Origin: Desulfatiglans sp. | GTDB lineage: Bacteria > Desulfobacterota > DSM-4660 > Desulfatiglandales > HGW-15 | Assembly (NCBI GenBank): GCA_012513605.1 | Contig: JAAZBV010000069.1 | Location: 1 to 64,000 of the forward strand | DNA: 64,000 bases | Direction: 5' to 3' | Shown here: positions 29,607-38,414 of the stretch, in pieces | How the letters are laid out: each line of letters opens with the position of its first letter | How positions within the stretch are numbered: the stretch's first letter is position 1 | The notes under the pieces: model-generated | Seen by the model: the letters and a program-made list of their open reading frames with translations, nothing else | The model's database searches: none | What the model was told of the DNA's origin: nothing | Position numbers and translations under genes: made by a program

Positions 29607-31022
29607 ATGCCCCTGAAGACTAAAATCGTTGCAACCATATCAAATATGAACTGTTCGCCTTCGTTTATAGAGAGGCTGTACAGGGCAGGTATGACAGTGG
29701 TCAGGCTCAATACCGCCCATATGACCCATGATGACGCCATTAAGGTGATAGAGGATACTCGAAAGGTCTCGGATAAAATAGGTATACTTATTGACACAAA
29801 GGGCCCTGAAATCAGGACATGCGCAAGTGATTCGCCGCTCAAGGTAAAATGCGGGGATAAAATACGGATCAAAGGGGCGCCGGGAAAGCCATCCCATGAT
29901 GATGTAATCCATGTATCCTATGAATATTTCGTAAGAGATGTGCCTGTTAAAACCTCCATACTGATTGATGATGGCTTTATTGCCCTTACTGTAACCAGTA
30001 AGGATGAGGAATATCTGCATTGCAGGGTTGAAAATGACGGGGTTATATATCCCAGGAAAAGCATAAATATCCCATCTGTACATGTGAAACTCCCGGCCCT
30101 TTCTGAAAAGGACAAGGCTTTTATCGAGTTTGCAGCAGACCAGGAGCTGGATTTTATTGCACATTCCTTTGTAAGAAACAAAGAGGATGTTATTGCTGTG
30201 CAGGATATTCTTGACAGCAAAAAATCCCCAATAAAGATCATAGCCAAGATAGAGAATGCCCAGGGGGTGCAGAACCTTAATGAGATCCTTGATCATGCAT
30301 ATGGTATCATGATTGCAAGAGGTGATCTCGCAGTAGAAATCCCTACAGAGCAGATACCCCTTATTCAGAAAGATATCATCAAAGCCTGTATAGAGAGACG
30401 CAAGCCTGTTATTGTGGCCACCCAGATGCTTAACTCCATGATAGATTCGCCAAGGCCCACAAGGGCAGAGGTCTCAGATGTGGCCAATGCCTGCCTGGAT
30501 CATACAGATGCGCTTATGCTTTCAGGGGAGACCGCAAATGGAAAATACCCAGAAGAGGCAGTGAAAACCATGGCCAGGATAGCGCTCGAGGTAGAGAGCA
30601 AAATAAGCAGCTATGTTGATGTCTCCTATTCCCTTGAAAACAGGGTCACAGCATACCTTGCAAAGGCCGCTGTAAAGGCGGCGCTGAGGCTCAATACAAA
30701 ATGCATTGTTGCGGATTCAATGACAGGAAAATCCATAAGGGAGCTGGCAGCATACAGGGGTGATAACCCTATTTATGCCCAGGTCTATGACAAACGGGTG
30801 GTGCGTCTCCTCTCCTTATCCTTTGGTGTTTTTGCCGAATATTCGCCTATGGATGTTACTTCAACGCGCCCTTTAAGAAAAAAAATCTATTATCTTATTA
30901 ATGAAATACCATTTAATGATGAAGATCTTATAATCATTCTTGCAGGGAGTTTCGGCGTGGAGCATGGGGCCTCATATATAGAGATAAGCTCTATTGAAAA
31001 ATTCAGGGAAAAATGTGCATAA
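29607..31022 (+). CDS. pyk: Pyruvate kinase
   Basis: Converts phosphoenolpyruvate and ADP to pyruvate and ATP. From ATG 29607 it has 471 residues: KTKIVATIS at the N-terminus, VRLNTAHMTHDDA, DTKGPEIRTC, IIAKIENAQGVQNLNEIL (catalytic Lys and Glu), GIMIARGDLAVEIP and PVIVATQMLNSMIDSPRPTRAEVSDVANACLDHTDALMLSGETA. The usual N-H-S after the first strand reads NTAH. I prefer ATG 29607 (behind GAAGGA) to the in-frame TTG at 29592, which lies within that Shine-Dalgarno region. Confidence 0.96.
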   Translation: MPLKTKIVATISNMNCSPSFIERLYRAGMTVVRLNTAHMTHDDAIKVIEDTRKVSDKIGILIDTKGPEIRTCASDSPLKVKCGDKIRIKGAPGKPSHDDVIHVSYEYFVRDVPVKTSILIDDGFIALTVTSKDEEYLHCRVENDGVIYPRKSINIPSVHVKLPALSEKDKAFIEFAADQELDFIAHSFVRNKEDVIAVQDILDSKKSPIKIIAKIENAQGVQNLNEILDHAYGIMIARGDLAVEIPTEQIPLIQKDIIKACIERRKPVIVATQMLNSMIDSPRPTRAEVSDVANACLDHTDALMLSGETANGKYPEEAVKTMARIALEVESKISSYVDVSYSLENRVTAYLAKAAVKAALRLNTKCIVADSMTGKSIRELAAYRGDNPIYAQVYDKRVVRLLSLSFGVFAEYSPMDVTSTRPLRKKIYYLINEIPFNDEDLIIILAGSFGVEHGASYIEISSIEKFREKCA

Positions 31023-31095
31023 TTTTTTTATTGTGTTTCAAGCGATTAGAATTTAATAATAGGTATAAATCCGAAAAAATAAGGTCTGAGTAACT

Positions 31096-32040
31096 ATGCC
31101 CAGTCTCCTCGTAATAAATGGCCCCCTTCAGGATCAGGTCTTTGACCTAGGTTCAAAGGAGATCTTTTTCTGCGGCAGAAGCCCGAAGATGAATGATATT
31201 GCCCTGCTGGATATATCTGTCTCCCGCAAACACTTCAAGGTATTCAAGATCGGCAGGGATTTCTTTATTGAGGACCTGAACAGCAAACATGGCACCCTGG
31301 TTAATGGAGAGCCCATATCTCCAGGTGAGGGGTTCCAGATCAATGAGGGAGACCTTGTATCTGTCGGCAATACTGTAATGAGGCTTATTGATGTCGGTGG
31401 AAGGGGCTCATTAATCAAGCCTGCCACCTCACCTGACCATATTCCAGGTGAAATCTCTTCAGAGGATAAACCTAAAAAGGAGCGCCGCACCGCAAAAGAG
31501 CTTGAGCTGGTCTACAATGTTTCAGAGTTGCTAAAGACCCAGATGGATATAAATGCCTTTTTCAAGCTGTTTCTCAACCTGGTGCTGGAGACCCTGCCCA
31601 GGATAGATAACGCAAGTGTCTTTTTAGCGCAGGCTGGAGACCCAAAGGGGAAAATGGTAGAGATAGTAGCTGATTCACATGAAAAGACCTCCTCAAGGTA
31701 CAAGAAAGAGATCATGAAAAGGGTGGCAAATGAAAAAAAGACCATAAGGATGTCCAATACAGATTTTGAACTGCCCCAGGCATACATAGAAAAGGGAGAT
31801 ACCCTTGAAATAAAGTCCGCAATGGGTGTCCCGATAATAAGCGGAAATGAGCTTCTTGGCGCAATTTATATTGAATCAATAAAGCCTTACGGGTTTCGCA
31901 AAAAAGACCAGTTCCTGCTTAACTCTCTTGTAGGCCCGATAGCAGTAGCTATTGAGAAAAACAGGCTGAACGGGAAGATAATACCTGAAAAAACACTTCC
32001 CTTTAGACAAAAATTGCTTAATATTTTTAAAAAATATTGA
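31096..32040 (+). CDS. FHA-GAF domain protein
   Basis: 314 residues without membrane segments. Residues about 1-100 are a forkhead-associated domain (FFCGRSPKMNDIALLDISVSRKHFKVF, then NSKHGTLVNG), which binds phosphothreonine. Residues about 130-290 are a GAF domain (SAMGVPIISGNELLGAIYIES) that may bind a small ligand. This FHA-GAF pairing is often found in regulators connected to Ser/Thr kinases or to adenylate cyclases. There is no catalytic domain here. It starts a group with a TPR protein and two cyclic-nucleotide-binding-fold proteins. Confidence 0.87.
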   Translation: MPSLLVINGPLQDQVFDLGSKEIFFCGRSPKMNDIALLDISVSRKHFKVFKIGRDFFIEDLNSKHGTLVNGEPISPGEGFQINEGDLVSVGNTVMRLIDVGGRGSLIKPATSPDHIPGEISSEDKPKKERRTAKELELVYNVSELLKTQMDINAFFKLFLNLVLETLPRIDNASVFLAQAGDPKGKMVEIVADSHEKTSSRYKKEIMKRVANEKKTIRMSNTDFELPQAYIEKGDTLEIKSAMGVPIISGNELLGAIYIESIKPYGFRKKDQFLLNSLVGPIAVAIEKNRLNGKIIPEKTLPFRQKLLNIFKKY

Positions 32041-32078
32041 TATTTTTAGCTTTATCAACCTGAAAACATGGAGGTATT

Positions 32079-32720
32079 ATGGCAAAAAAAACAATCCAAA
32101 CCAAATGGTTATTGCTGGGAGTCTTAACAGTGATGCTGTTCTTCAAGGTGTCATTGTATGCTCAGACTGAAAAGGGGATAGAATTGTTTAATGCCTATGA
32201 GTTCAGCAAGGCAGAGCAGGTGCTTCGGGACAATCTGAAGAGCGATCCCGGCAATATAGAGGCTGGCTATTACCTCGGATTGTCCCTTTATATGCAAAAA
32301 AAGTACGAAGATGCACTTAACGTTTTCAAGGGTATCAAGGATTCAAAAAAGGAGATCCCCCATAATAACGGCAGGCTTGAAATCATGATAACGCGTATAT
32401 GCCTTGAACTTAAAAAATATCCTGAGGCGCTTCAGAGCCTGGAGGAGGCAAAGGCAGCCAAGGCTGACCCGGCAGATATACATGTTTACCAGGGGGCATA
32501 TTATCTTGAGACAGGGGAACCCAAAAAGGCTATAAAAGAGCTGGAAAAGGCTATCAAGATTGACCCGGATAATGCATATGCGTATTTTTATGCGGGTTAC
32601 GCCTATGTGCGTCTCGGACATCCGGCAGATGCAGAAAAGGCGCTTAAAAGATTTCTTGAGCTGGCGCCATATGCGCCCGAGGCAGAAAGGGTAAAGATTC
32701 TGGTAGATGCCCTCTGCTGA
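32079..32720 (+). CDS. Exported TPR-repeat protein
   Basis: 213 residues. A signal peptide (about 1-29, LLLGVLTVMLFFKVSLYAQ) is followed by four to five tetratricopeptide repeats (AGYYLGLSLYMQKKYEDALNVFKGI; AYFYAGYAYVRLGHPADAEKALKRFLEL). It is probably periplasmic. It lies between the FHA-GAF gene and the CNB-PilZ gene, 38 and 50 bases away, suggesting a common transcript. Its partner is unknown. Confidence 0.82.
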   Translation: MAKKTIQTKWLLLGVLTVMLFFKVSLYAQTEKGIELFNAYEFSKAEQVLRDNLKSDPGNIEAGYYLGLSLYMQKKYEDALNVFKGIKDSKKEIPHNNGRLEIMITRICLELKKYPEALQSLEEAKAAKADPADIHVYQGAYYLETGEPKKAIKELEKAIKIDPDNAYAYFYAGYAYVRLGHPADAEKALKRFLELAPYAPEAERVKILVDALC

Positions 32721-32770
32721 AAAAGGTATTGATAAAGCATTTAAATTTAACAGGGGTTTAATAGTCTGAT

Positions 32771-33556
32771 ATGAACAGCAACGAAACCAAAGATGATGAT
32801 CTGGCCGTAGTCCGCCTTAAATATAAAAAGGGTGACCTTATAATAAAAGAGGGTGATTATGGGGTATCCATTTATAAGATAATTGAGGGATCGGTAATTA
32901 TATTTACTGAAGCAAATGATGCTGTTATTCCGCTTGCCACCATAGGGCCTGGCGCTGTTATAGGGGAGACGATCTTTCTTAATGATAAAAATATGATGGA
33001 ACGAAGGTCTTCATCCGCAAGGGCGCTTGATGATACCCTGGTGGAGGTGTGGCATCCGAAGCTATTAAAAATGGAATATGAACAGATGCCCCCGGTAATA
33101 AGGTACCTGGCAGATCAGACACTCACACATATTGGAAGGATGAATAAGATTGTAGTAAAACTCACTGACCAGAAGATAAAGAGAAGAGGACATCAGAGAG
33201 AGGCTGACCCCTGGGCGACAAAAAGGCGTTATTACAGGAAGAGGGTAAATCTGCCTTTTCTCTGTACTCCCCTTTATTCAAGTTCAAAGAGCACATTGAA
33301 GGGGTTGATAAGGGATATCAGCCTCGGTGGAGCAGGTCTTGAAATAAGGCCAGTATTAAGCCCTGTTTTCCCATACAGGGTTGGAGAAGAATTTCTTATT
33401 TCAACTACACTCCCTAATAATAGAAACATAGAGTTTTCATGCAGACTCGTGAGTATCAAAGAGGGTAAATTCCATGATATACGTATTCTGGGGGTCTCAT
33501 TTATTGAACTCTCCGAGCACTCGGCAAAAAACCTGGGCTTTTTCCTGATGCCCTGA
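32771..33556 (+). CDS. Cyclic-nucleotide-binding-fold protein fused to PilZ
   Basis: 261 residues. Residues 10-130 are a Crp-like cyclic-nucleotide-binding fold (YKKGDLIIKEGDYGVSIYKIIEGSVIIF, then GAVIGETIFL with R-S-x-S-x-RA at 79-85). Residues 150-261 are a PilZ domain with both c-di-GMP contacts: R152-x3-R156 and D182-x-S184-x2-G187. One cytoplasmic protein may thus read both a cyclic mononucleotide and c-di-GMP. No DNA-binding domain is present, so it must act by protein contact. The next gene, 16 bases on, repeats the first module alone. Confidence 0.87.
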   Translation: MNSNETKDDDLAVVRLKYKKGDLIIKEGDYGVSIYKIIEGSVIIFTEANDAVIPLATIGPGAVIGETIFLNDKNMMERRSSSARALDDTLVEVWHPKLLKMEYEQMPPVIRYLADQTLTHIGRMNKIVVKLTDQKIKRRGHQREADPWATKRRYYRKRVNLPFLCTPLYSSSKSTLKGLIRDISLGGAGLEIRPVLSPVFPYRVGEEFLISTTLPNNRNIEFSCRLVSIKEGKFHDIRILGVSFIELSEHSAKNLGFFLMP

Positions 33557-33572
33557 TGAAAGGAATCGTGTT

Positions 33573-33971
33573 ATGTCAATTGAAAAGTATTTATACCCCT
33601 ATATTACCCAGGAAGAGGAATACGAAAAGGGCGAGGCAATTATCAAAGAAGGGAGCAGGGGTGACTGGGTCTATATAATCCTTGAAGGGCTTGTAAAGAT
33701 AAAAAAGATGTCGCTCAAGGGGCAGATAACTATTGCACCGCTCACTGAAGGGGAAATATTTGGCGAAGCCACCCTCTGGCAGGCAGGTCAGGGGGTAACA
33801 AGGAATGTATCCATAGTTGCAGAAACAAGGACAAGGGTAGGGCTGTTGGATACAGCACTCCTGTTAAAAGAGTACGAGTCCATATCCCCAAGGCTGAAAA
33901 GCCTTATCTCATCTCTCATACAGAGACTTACAATCACCACACAGAAAGCAGTAAGACTTGCCACAGAATAG
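33573..33971 (+). CDS. Stand-alone cyclic-nucleotide-binding-fold protein
   Basis: 132 residues forming one Crp-like sensor domain (EYEKGEAIIKEGSRGDWVYIILEGLVKIKK, then GEIFGEATLWQAGQGVTRNVSIVAET). The phosphate-binding cassette has the G-E but not the usual R-x-A, so ligand binding is uncertain. It lacks any effector domain and follows the PilZ fusion closely; the two may pair. 45 bases later the MltD-like gene starts. Confidence 0.82.
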   Translation: MSIEKYLYPYITQEEEYEKGEAIIKEGSRGDWVYIILEGLVKIKKMSLKGQITIAPLTEGEIFGEATLWQAGQGVTRNVSIVAETRTRVGLLDTALLLKEYESISPRLKSLISSLIQRLTITTQKAVRLATE

Positions 33972-34016
33972 CTATTTCAGGACATCGTTTTACTCAGATA
34001 AAGGGGTTTTTACATC

Positions 34017-36023
34017 ATGAATTGCTTCATCAAGAGAGGTCTAGTCCTTTTCAGCCTGGTCATATTTTTATCTATCGGCAATACAGTTGCTGCCGAGAAT
34101 GGGGATGAACTCTTTCCTGTTTATGAGAGCATAAAACCAAATATTGAATTCTGGAAAAAGGTTTATTCTGAATGCACCACATCTCAGGTGATTATCCATG
34201 ATAAGAGGCACCTCTCCCTTATATATGAGATAATTAATATTAAAGGCAAGGATGAACCAGGGGCACAGAAATACAACAAAAATATTGTAGACAAAAAAAA
34301 AGAGCATTATTCAGATATGCTTAAAAGGCTTGCATCAGGCCATAAGGCATCATCAGAAGAAGAAAAACGCATTCACGGGCTCTTTTCTGAAAATAACCTG
34401 AAACATCTTCTCAAAGAGGCACATGATAATGTGCGCGCCCAGCTTGGTCAGAAAGACCGTTTCATGGCCGGTGTAATACGTTCCGGGTCATATATAGATG
34501 AGATAAAGCAAATATTAAAGAGCCACGCCATGCCGGAAGATCTGGCATACCTTCCCCATGTTGAGTCTTCATTTGATTATCAGGCATACAGCAAGGCCGG
34601 GGCAGCTGGCATCTGGCAATTCACCAATGCAACAGGGAAAAGATTCCTGAAGATAGATTATGCTGTTGATGAACGACGTGACCCTATACTCGCGACACAT
34701 GCAGCAGCAAAATTTTTAAAAGAAAATTATAAAACCCTTGGTTCATGGCCAGTGGCGCTCACAGCTTATAACCACGGTCCGCAGGGCATGCAGAGGGCCG
34801 TTAAGGAGCAGGGTAACTACGAAAAAATATTTAACAACTATAAGAGCCGCTCATTTGGCTTTGCCTCCCGGAATTTTTATGCAGAGTTTCTTGCTGCACG
34901 CGAGGTGGCGAAAAATCACAGGAAATATTTTGGAGAGTTAAATTTTGACAGGCCCATAAAAAGAATAAATTTGGAGGCCCCAGGTAATATAGATATAGAG
35001 GATCTTGCCAGACATTTCAATCTTTCAGTGAGAGTCCTCAGGGGATTAAACCCTGCATTCCGAGAGCCAATATATTTAAATCAGAAATACATTCCAAAGG
35101 GATGCACTATTCATCTACCCCCTGATTCAGTATCAAAGGAGATGCAGGCCTCTTTAAAAATACCGGCACAGCTTTTAAAGGGCAGTCAGAAACCCAGCCA
35201 CTTTTACCAGGTAAAAAAAGGTGATACCGCCAATAAGATAGCAAGGAAACATAATGTCAGGCTTCAGGACCTTATAAATGCAAACCAGCTCAATTCAAGG
35301 GCAGCAATTTATATAGGGCAGAACCTGAGAATACCTGTGGCCGGGGAGAAGATTGCGGCTGCATCTGTTAAGAAAGAACCCGTTTTAAAGCAAGAGCCGG
35401 TAAAGAAATCCTCCGATACTGGCAAGTCAGTATCTCCTTCATCTGCAGGAAAAGCTGACACCCCAATTTTACCCGGCATTGAAGGGGCTGAAATTGTTGC
35501 TCTTCCTCCCCCTGACTCTATTGAGGAGACTGTATTAATAAACCCGGCCATAGTAACTGGCGATTTTAATGTAAAAAAGGTCATGCTTGTTAATGGTAAA
35601 TCTGTCGGCACAATACAGGTAGAGCCTGAAGAAAGCCTTGGCCGCTATGCAAGCTGGCTCCAGACAAGCAGTCAGAATATCCGGACTCTTAACGGGTTTT
35701 CCGCATCAGCTAATATACGTGTTGGCCAGAAAATAAAGATACCCCTCAACAATGTTTCAAAAGAGACCTTTGAGGAAAAAAGGTATGAATATCACAAAGA
35801 GTTAGAAGAGGATTTTTTTGCATCCTATAAGGTTGATAGGACAGATGAATACATAATAAGGGGGGGAGATAATCTGTGGTCTTTGTGCAAAGAAAAATTT
35901 GAGATCCCTTTCTGGCTTTTAAAAAAGTACAACCCGGAAACAGACTTCAGCCGTCTTGCATCCCGGCAAAAGCTGATAGTGCCGGTTGTATCAAAGATAG
36001 GGAATGGAACCGGCATTAACTAA
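34017..36023 (+). CDS. mltD: MltD-like lytic transglycosylase with LysM repeats
   Basis: 668 residues with a signal peptide (1-26). The SLT domain (about 165-330) has the catalytic E183 in LPHVESSFDYQAYSKAGAAGIWQF, and ALTAYNHGPQGMQRAV. LysM repeats follow: one clear at about 393-440 (YQVKKGDTANKIARKHNVRLQDLINANQL), a divergent one at about 530-578 and a third at about 615-660 (IIRGGDNLWSLCKEKFEIP). A Pro/Lys-rich linker lies between the first two. It cleaves peptidoglycan glycan strands in the periplasm. No lipobox is visible, unlike E. coli MltD. Its stop overlaps that of the convergent NlpC/P60 gene by 4 bases. Confidence 0.92.
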   Translation: MNCFIKRGLVLFSLVIFLSIGNTVAAENGDELFPVYESIKPNIEFWKKVYSECTTSQVIIHDKRHLSLIYEIINIKGKDEPGAQKYNKNIVDKKKEHYSDMLKRLASGHKASSEEEKRIHGLFSENNLKHLLKEAHDNVRAQLGQKDRFMAGVIRSGSYIDEIKQILKSHAMPEDLAYLPHVESSFDYQAYSKAGAAGIWQFTNATGKRFLKIDYAVDERRDPILATHAAAKFLKENYKTLGSWPVALTAYNHGPQGMQRAVKEQGNYEKIFNNYKSRSFGFASRNFYAEFLAAREVAKNHRKYFGELNFDRPIKRINLEAPGNIDIEDLARHFNLSVRVLRGLNPAFREPIYLNQKYIPKGCTIHLPPDSVSKEMQASLKIPAQLLKGSQKPSHFYQVKKGDTANKIARKHNVRLQDLINANQLNSRAAIYIGQNLRIPVAGEKIAAASVKKEPVLKQEPVKKSSDTGKSVSPSSAGKADTPILPGIEGAEIVALPPPDSIEETVLINPAIVTGDFNVKKVMLVNGKSVGTIQVEPEESLGRYASWLQTSSQNIRTLNGFSASANIRVGQKIKIPLNNVSKETFEEKRYEYHKELEEDFFASYKVDRTDEYIIRGGDNLWSLCKEKFEIPFWLLKKYNPETDFSRLASRQKLIVPVVSKIGNGTGIN

Positions 36024-37264
36024 TAATTGATTTTAAACCTGAAGTTGAAGTTCCGGTCTTCATTGCTTGAGACTGATGATGGATACTGCATAAATCCCTG
36101 GAAGCTGTCACTGAAGTTGCTGCCGCTAATAGAGAAGGACATATTGTCTGTGAGTTTCTGCTGATAGGTCAATGAAAGACCTACAGTGTTGTCAAATGCC
36201 TCCACTTCATGGCCTGGAAACGAGTATTTCTGAAGAGGCATGTGCAACCCGCCTGTCATAGACCATTTGTCCGATGAAGAGAAGAGCCTGTAGTTCAGGT
36301 CAAGGGCCACCCTTGGAAGGTTATACCTCTCTATCTCAGAACTGTAGTCAAAATATGAGAGAGATGGGATAATGGACATATTGTCGTTCACATCAAAACG
36401 CCCTGAAATCTTAAGCCCCTGGGTATATTCAGGCCTGATCTCGTCCCTTATGCCCTTATAATCCATGTAATATGCGCCATCAGGCATATCCCTGTCATAT
36501 AAAAAGGCGCTTCTAAAATAGCTGAAACTGGTCAGGCTGGAATGAGATTCCCTGGTAAACCCGAACTCCATAGTATTATATATATTAATGATATCGCTGT
36601 ATTCTGTGTAACCATCCAGACCTGATCCTGAAAGGTTATGAAGCCTCTCATTATTCATGAACGAAAGATTTACATCTTCTGAGTTGATAACCCATTCCAT
36701 ACCTATGAAGAAATCACCCGGACTATATTTATCTCTATCAGATAGGCGTTTTGAGCTGACCACCTTTGTGCGCCAGTACGAGGTATTCAATGAAGATATT
36801 GCAATGCCGGTGCTCCTGCCTGCATGAATGAATTCACCATTGGACAGGTATATACCTACATGGTTGATCCGCTTTTTTTTGCCACTCATTGAAAAAAAGA
36901 TAAGATCGCCAGTGCGAAGGGCATCCAGAGAAACCGGGGAAAATTCGGGCAATGAAGACTGCTGTGATGACTGGTGCGGCAGATCAATGCTGAAGTATTT
37001 ACTGTAGATCTCTTTTACAAAACCGGAGCAGTCAAAACCCTTTATTGTTGCTCCGCCGTATTTGTATTGTATACCAAGGTAACTCTTCATCAGCTCCTGA
37101 AGATCTTCGTCAGAAAAGGAGTTCAGCCATGATATCTGTTCATTAACCTGTTGTGTTGCAGCCGCTTTTGCCTCGATAAATGGAGAAAAGAAAAGAAGTA
37201 TCAGGCCTGAAAAAAAAAGTCCCCGAAACGCCTTTTGAGATATATGAGAAAGAAGCCTGTTCAT
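36020..37264 (-). CDS. NlpC/P60 peptidase with C-terminal beta-barrel-like domain
   Basis: 414 residues. The signal peptide ends near A35. An NlpC/P60 domain spans about 55-170, with nucleophile C79 (KGFDCSGFVKEIY), H135 (INHVGIYL) and H147 (FIHAGRST), so the catalytic set looks complete. Such enzymes cut peptide stems of peptidoglycan. Residues about 175-414 are unlike the usual family: alternating polar/aromatic strands (for example MSIIPSLSYFDYSSE and RVALDLNYRLFSS) ending in an aromatic terminus (FRFKINY), the pattern of an outer-membrane beta-barrel. I infer a peptidase tethered to an outer-membrane barrel. The fusion seems unusual. Confidence 0.8.
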   Translation of the reverse strand: MNRLLSHISQKAFRGLFFSGLILLFFSPFIEAKAAATQQVNEQISWLNSFSDEDLQELMKSYLGIQYKYGGATIKGFDCSGFVKEIYSKYFSIDLPHQSSQQSSLPEFSPVSLDALRTGDLIFFSMSGKKKRINHVGIYLSNGEFIHAGRSTGIAISSLNTSYWRTKVVSSKRLSDRDKYSPGDFFIGMEWVINSEDVNLSFMNNERLHNLSGSGLDGYTEYSDIINIYNTMEFGFTRESHSSLTSFSYFRSAFLYDRDMPDGAYYMDYKGIRDEIRPEYTQGLKISGRFDVNDNMSIIPSLSYFDYSSEIERYNLPRVALDLNYRLFSSSDKWSMTGGLHMPLQKYSFPGHEVEAFDNTVGLSLTYQQKLTDNMSFSISGSNFSDSFQGFMQYPSSVSSNEDRNFNFRFKINY

Positions 37265-37606
37265 AAAATCAACTATTTCCCGGTACCGCCTGTGTATTAA
37301 GTCTTAATGAGTAAGTGAAAAAGCTACTGTCTGTATTTGCCTAATGCAATAATCCTGCCCGGATGATCGCACTTTATGAAACAGATGGTGCAATATATTA
37401 GGAAGAGACCTTTCTGTCAAGATTTTTCAGGCAGGGATAATCCATGAATAACATATTGAATTATCTAGAAATATTGATTATAAATCACCTTAAAAAATTG
37501 ATTTAAAAGTTGCATGAATAATATTTGCTTTTCTGTGCCTCTCTGTTTTATATTCCTTTGAAATACACCACCTCAATCAACCTTTTTTATACCAAGGAGT
37601 TATCTT
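37265..37606. other. Divergent intergenic region
   Basis: 342 bases between the NlpC/P60 gene and the ferredoxin gene. It is AT-rich, without a coding frame. A candidate promoter for the ferredoxin-AOR pair lies at 37525-37554. Nothing else is recognised. Confidence 0.5.
37525..37554 (+). promoter_or_regulatory. Possible promoter of the ferredoxin-AOR operon
   Basis: TTGCTT (37525-37530) and TATATT (37549-37554) are separated by 18 bases and lie about 52 bases before the ferredoxin start. They resemble a sigma-70 promoter; not proof of use. Confidence 0.35.
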
Positions 37607-38404
37607 ATGTCGAAAAAAATAGACTCTGACAGAAAAGAAGCGCCGGAACAGAAGAAATTCACAAGACGGGATTTCCTTGCCATCAGCGGGACTGTTGTGG
37701 CCGCTGATGTCCTGCTCGCAGCAACCCCGGTGGGAATGACGGCAACTGCTGCTGAAAAAGAGGCGGCCTCCTACCCGGAATCAAAGGCCTACCTGGTCTA
37801 TGACAGCAAGAAATGCATGGGCTGCACCACATGCATGCTGGCCTGTTCATTGACCCATTACGGGGTTCAGAACCTCTCTTTGTCACGCATCCAGATAATC
37901 CAGGATTCATTTGGCAAATTCCCGGACGATATAAAGATTGCGGTATGCCGCCAGTGCGTAACACCTCCCTGTGTTATAAACTGCCCTGTTGGCGCAGCAT
38001 ACATAGACACGGAAAACGGCAATGTGAGGAGGATCAATGAGGAGGAGTGCATAGGCTGCAAGACCTGCCTTGAGATGTGTCCGCAGCAGCCGCACAGGAC
38101 TGTATGGAATCATATCGCTGAAAAGTCCTCAAAGTGTGACCTCTGTATTGACATCCCCTTTTGGAATGAAAAAGGGGGGCCAAATGGCAAGCAGGCATGT
38201 GTATCAGCATGCCCCATGCAGGCTTTAAAGGTTGTTTATGAGACCCCTGATCAGAAGGAGACAGAGGGGTATAATGTGAACCTGCGCAATGATAACTACC
38301 TGAACCTGGGGCTTGTGGATGACAGCAGGATCGTGCCACCCATGATGAAGAATGCAAAGCCAAAGCCCTTCTTCAGCAAACCCAAACCTGAATCAAAGGA
38401 ATAG
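37607..38404 (+). CDS. Tat-exported 4Fe-4S ferredoxin-type electron-transfer subunit
   Basis: 265 residues. A twin-arginine signal (TRRDFLAISGT, R20-R21) with a hydrophobic stretch to about 49 indicates export by Tat. Sixteen cysteines make four cluster sites: C70/73/76/80, C114/117/122/126, C148/151/154/158 and C177/180/198/202, the arrangement of DmsB/YdhY-like subunits. It is followed 10 bases later by an AOR-family gene, so it should carry electrons to or from that enzyme. The E. coli YdhY-YdhV pair has a similar composition. AAGGAG precedes ATG 37607. Confidence 0.92.
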   Translation: MSKKIDSDRKEAPEQKKFTRRDFLAISGTVVAADVLLAATPVGMTATAAEKEAASYPESKAYLVYDSKKCMGCTTCMLACSLTHYGVQNLSLSRIQIIQDSFGKFPDDIKIAVCRQCVTPPCVINCPVGAAYIDTENGNVRRINEEECIGCKTCLEMCPQQPHRTVWNHIAEKSSKCDLCIDIPFWNEKGGPNGKQACVSACPMQALKVVYETPDQKETEGYNVNLRNDNYLNLGLVDDSRIVPPMMKNAKPKPFFSKPKPESKE

Positions 38405-38414
38405 GAGGTAAGAT

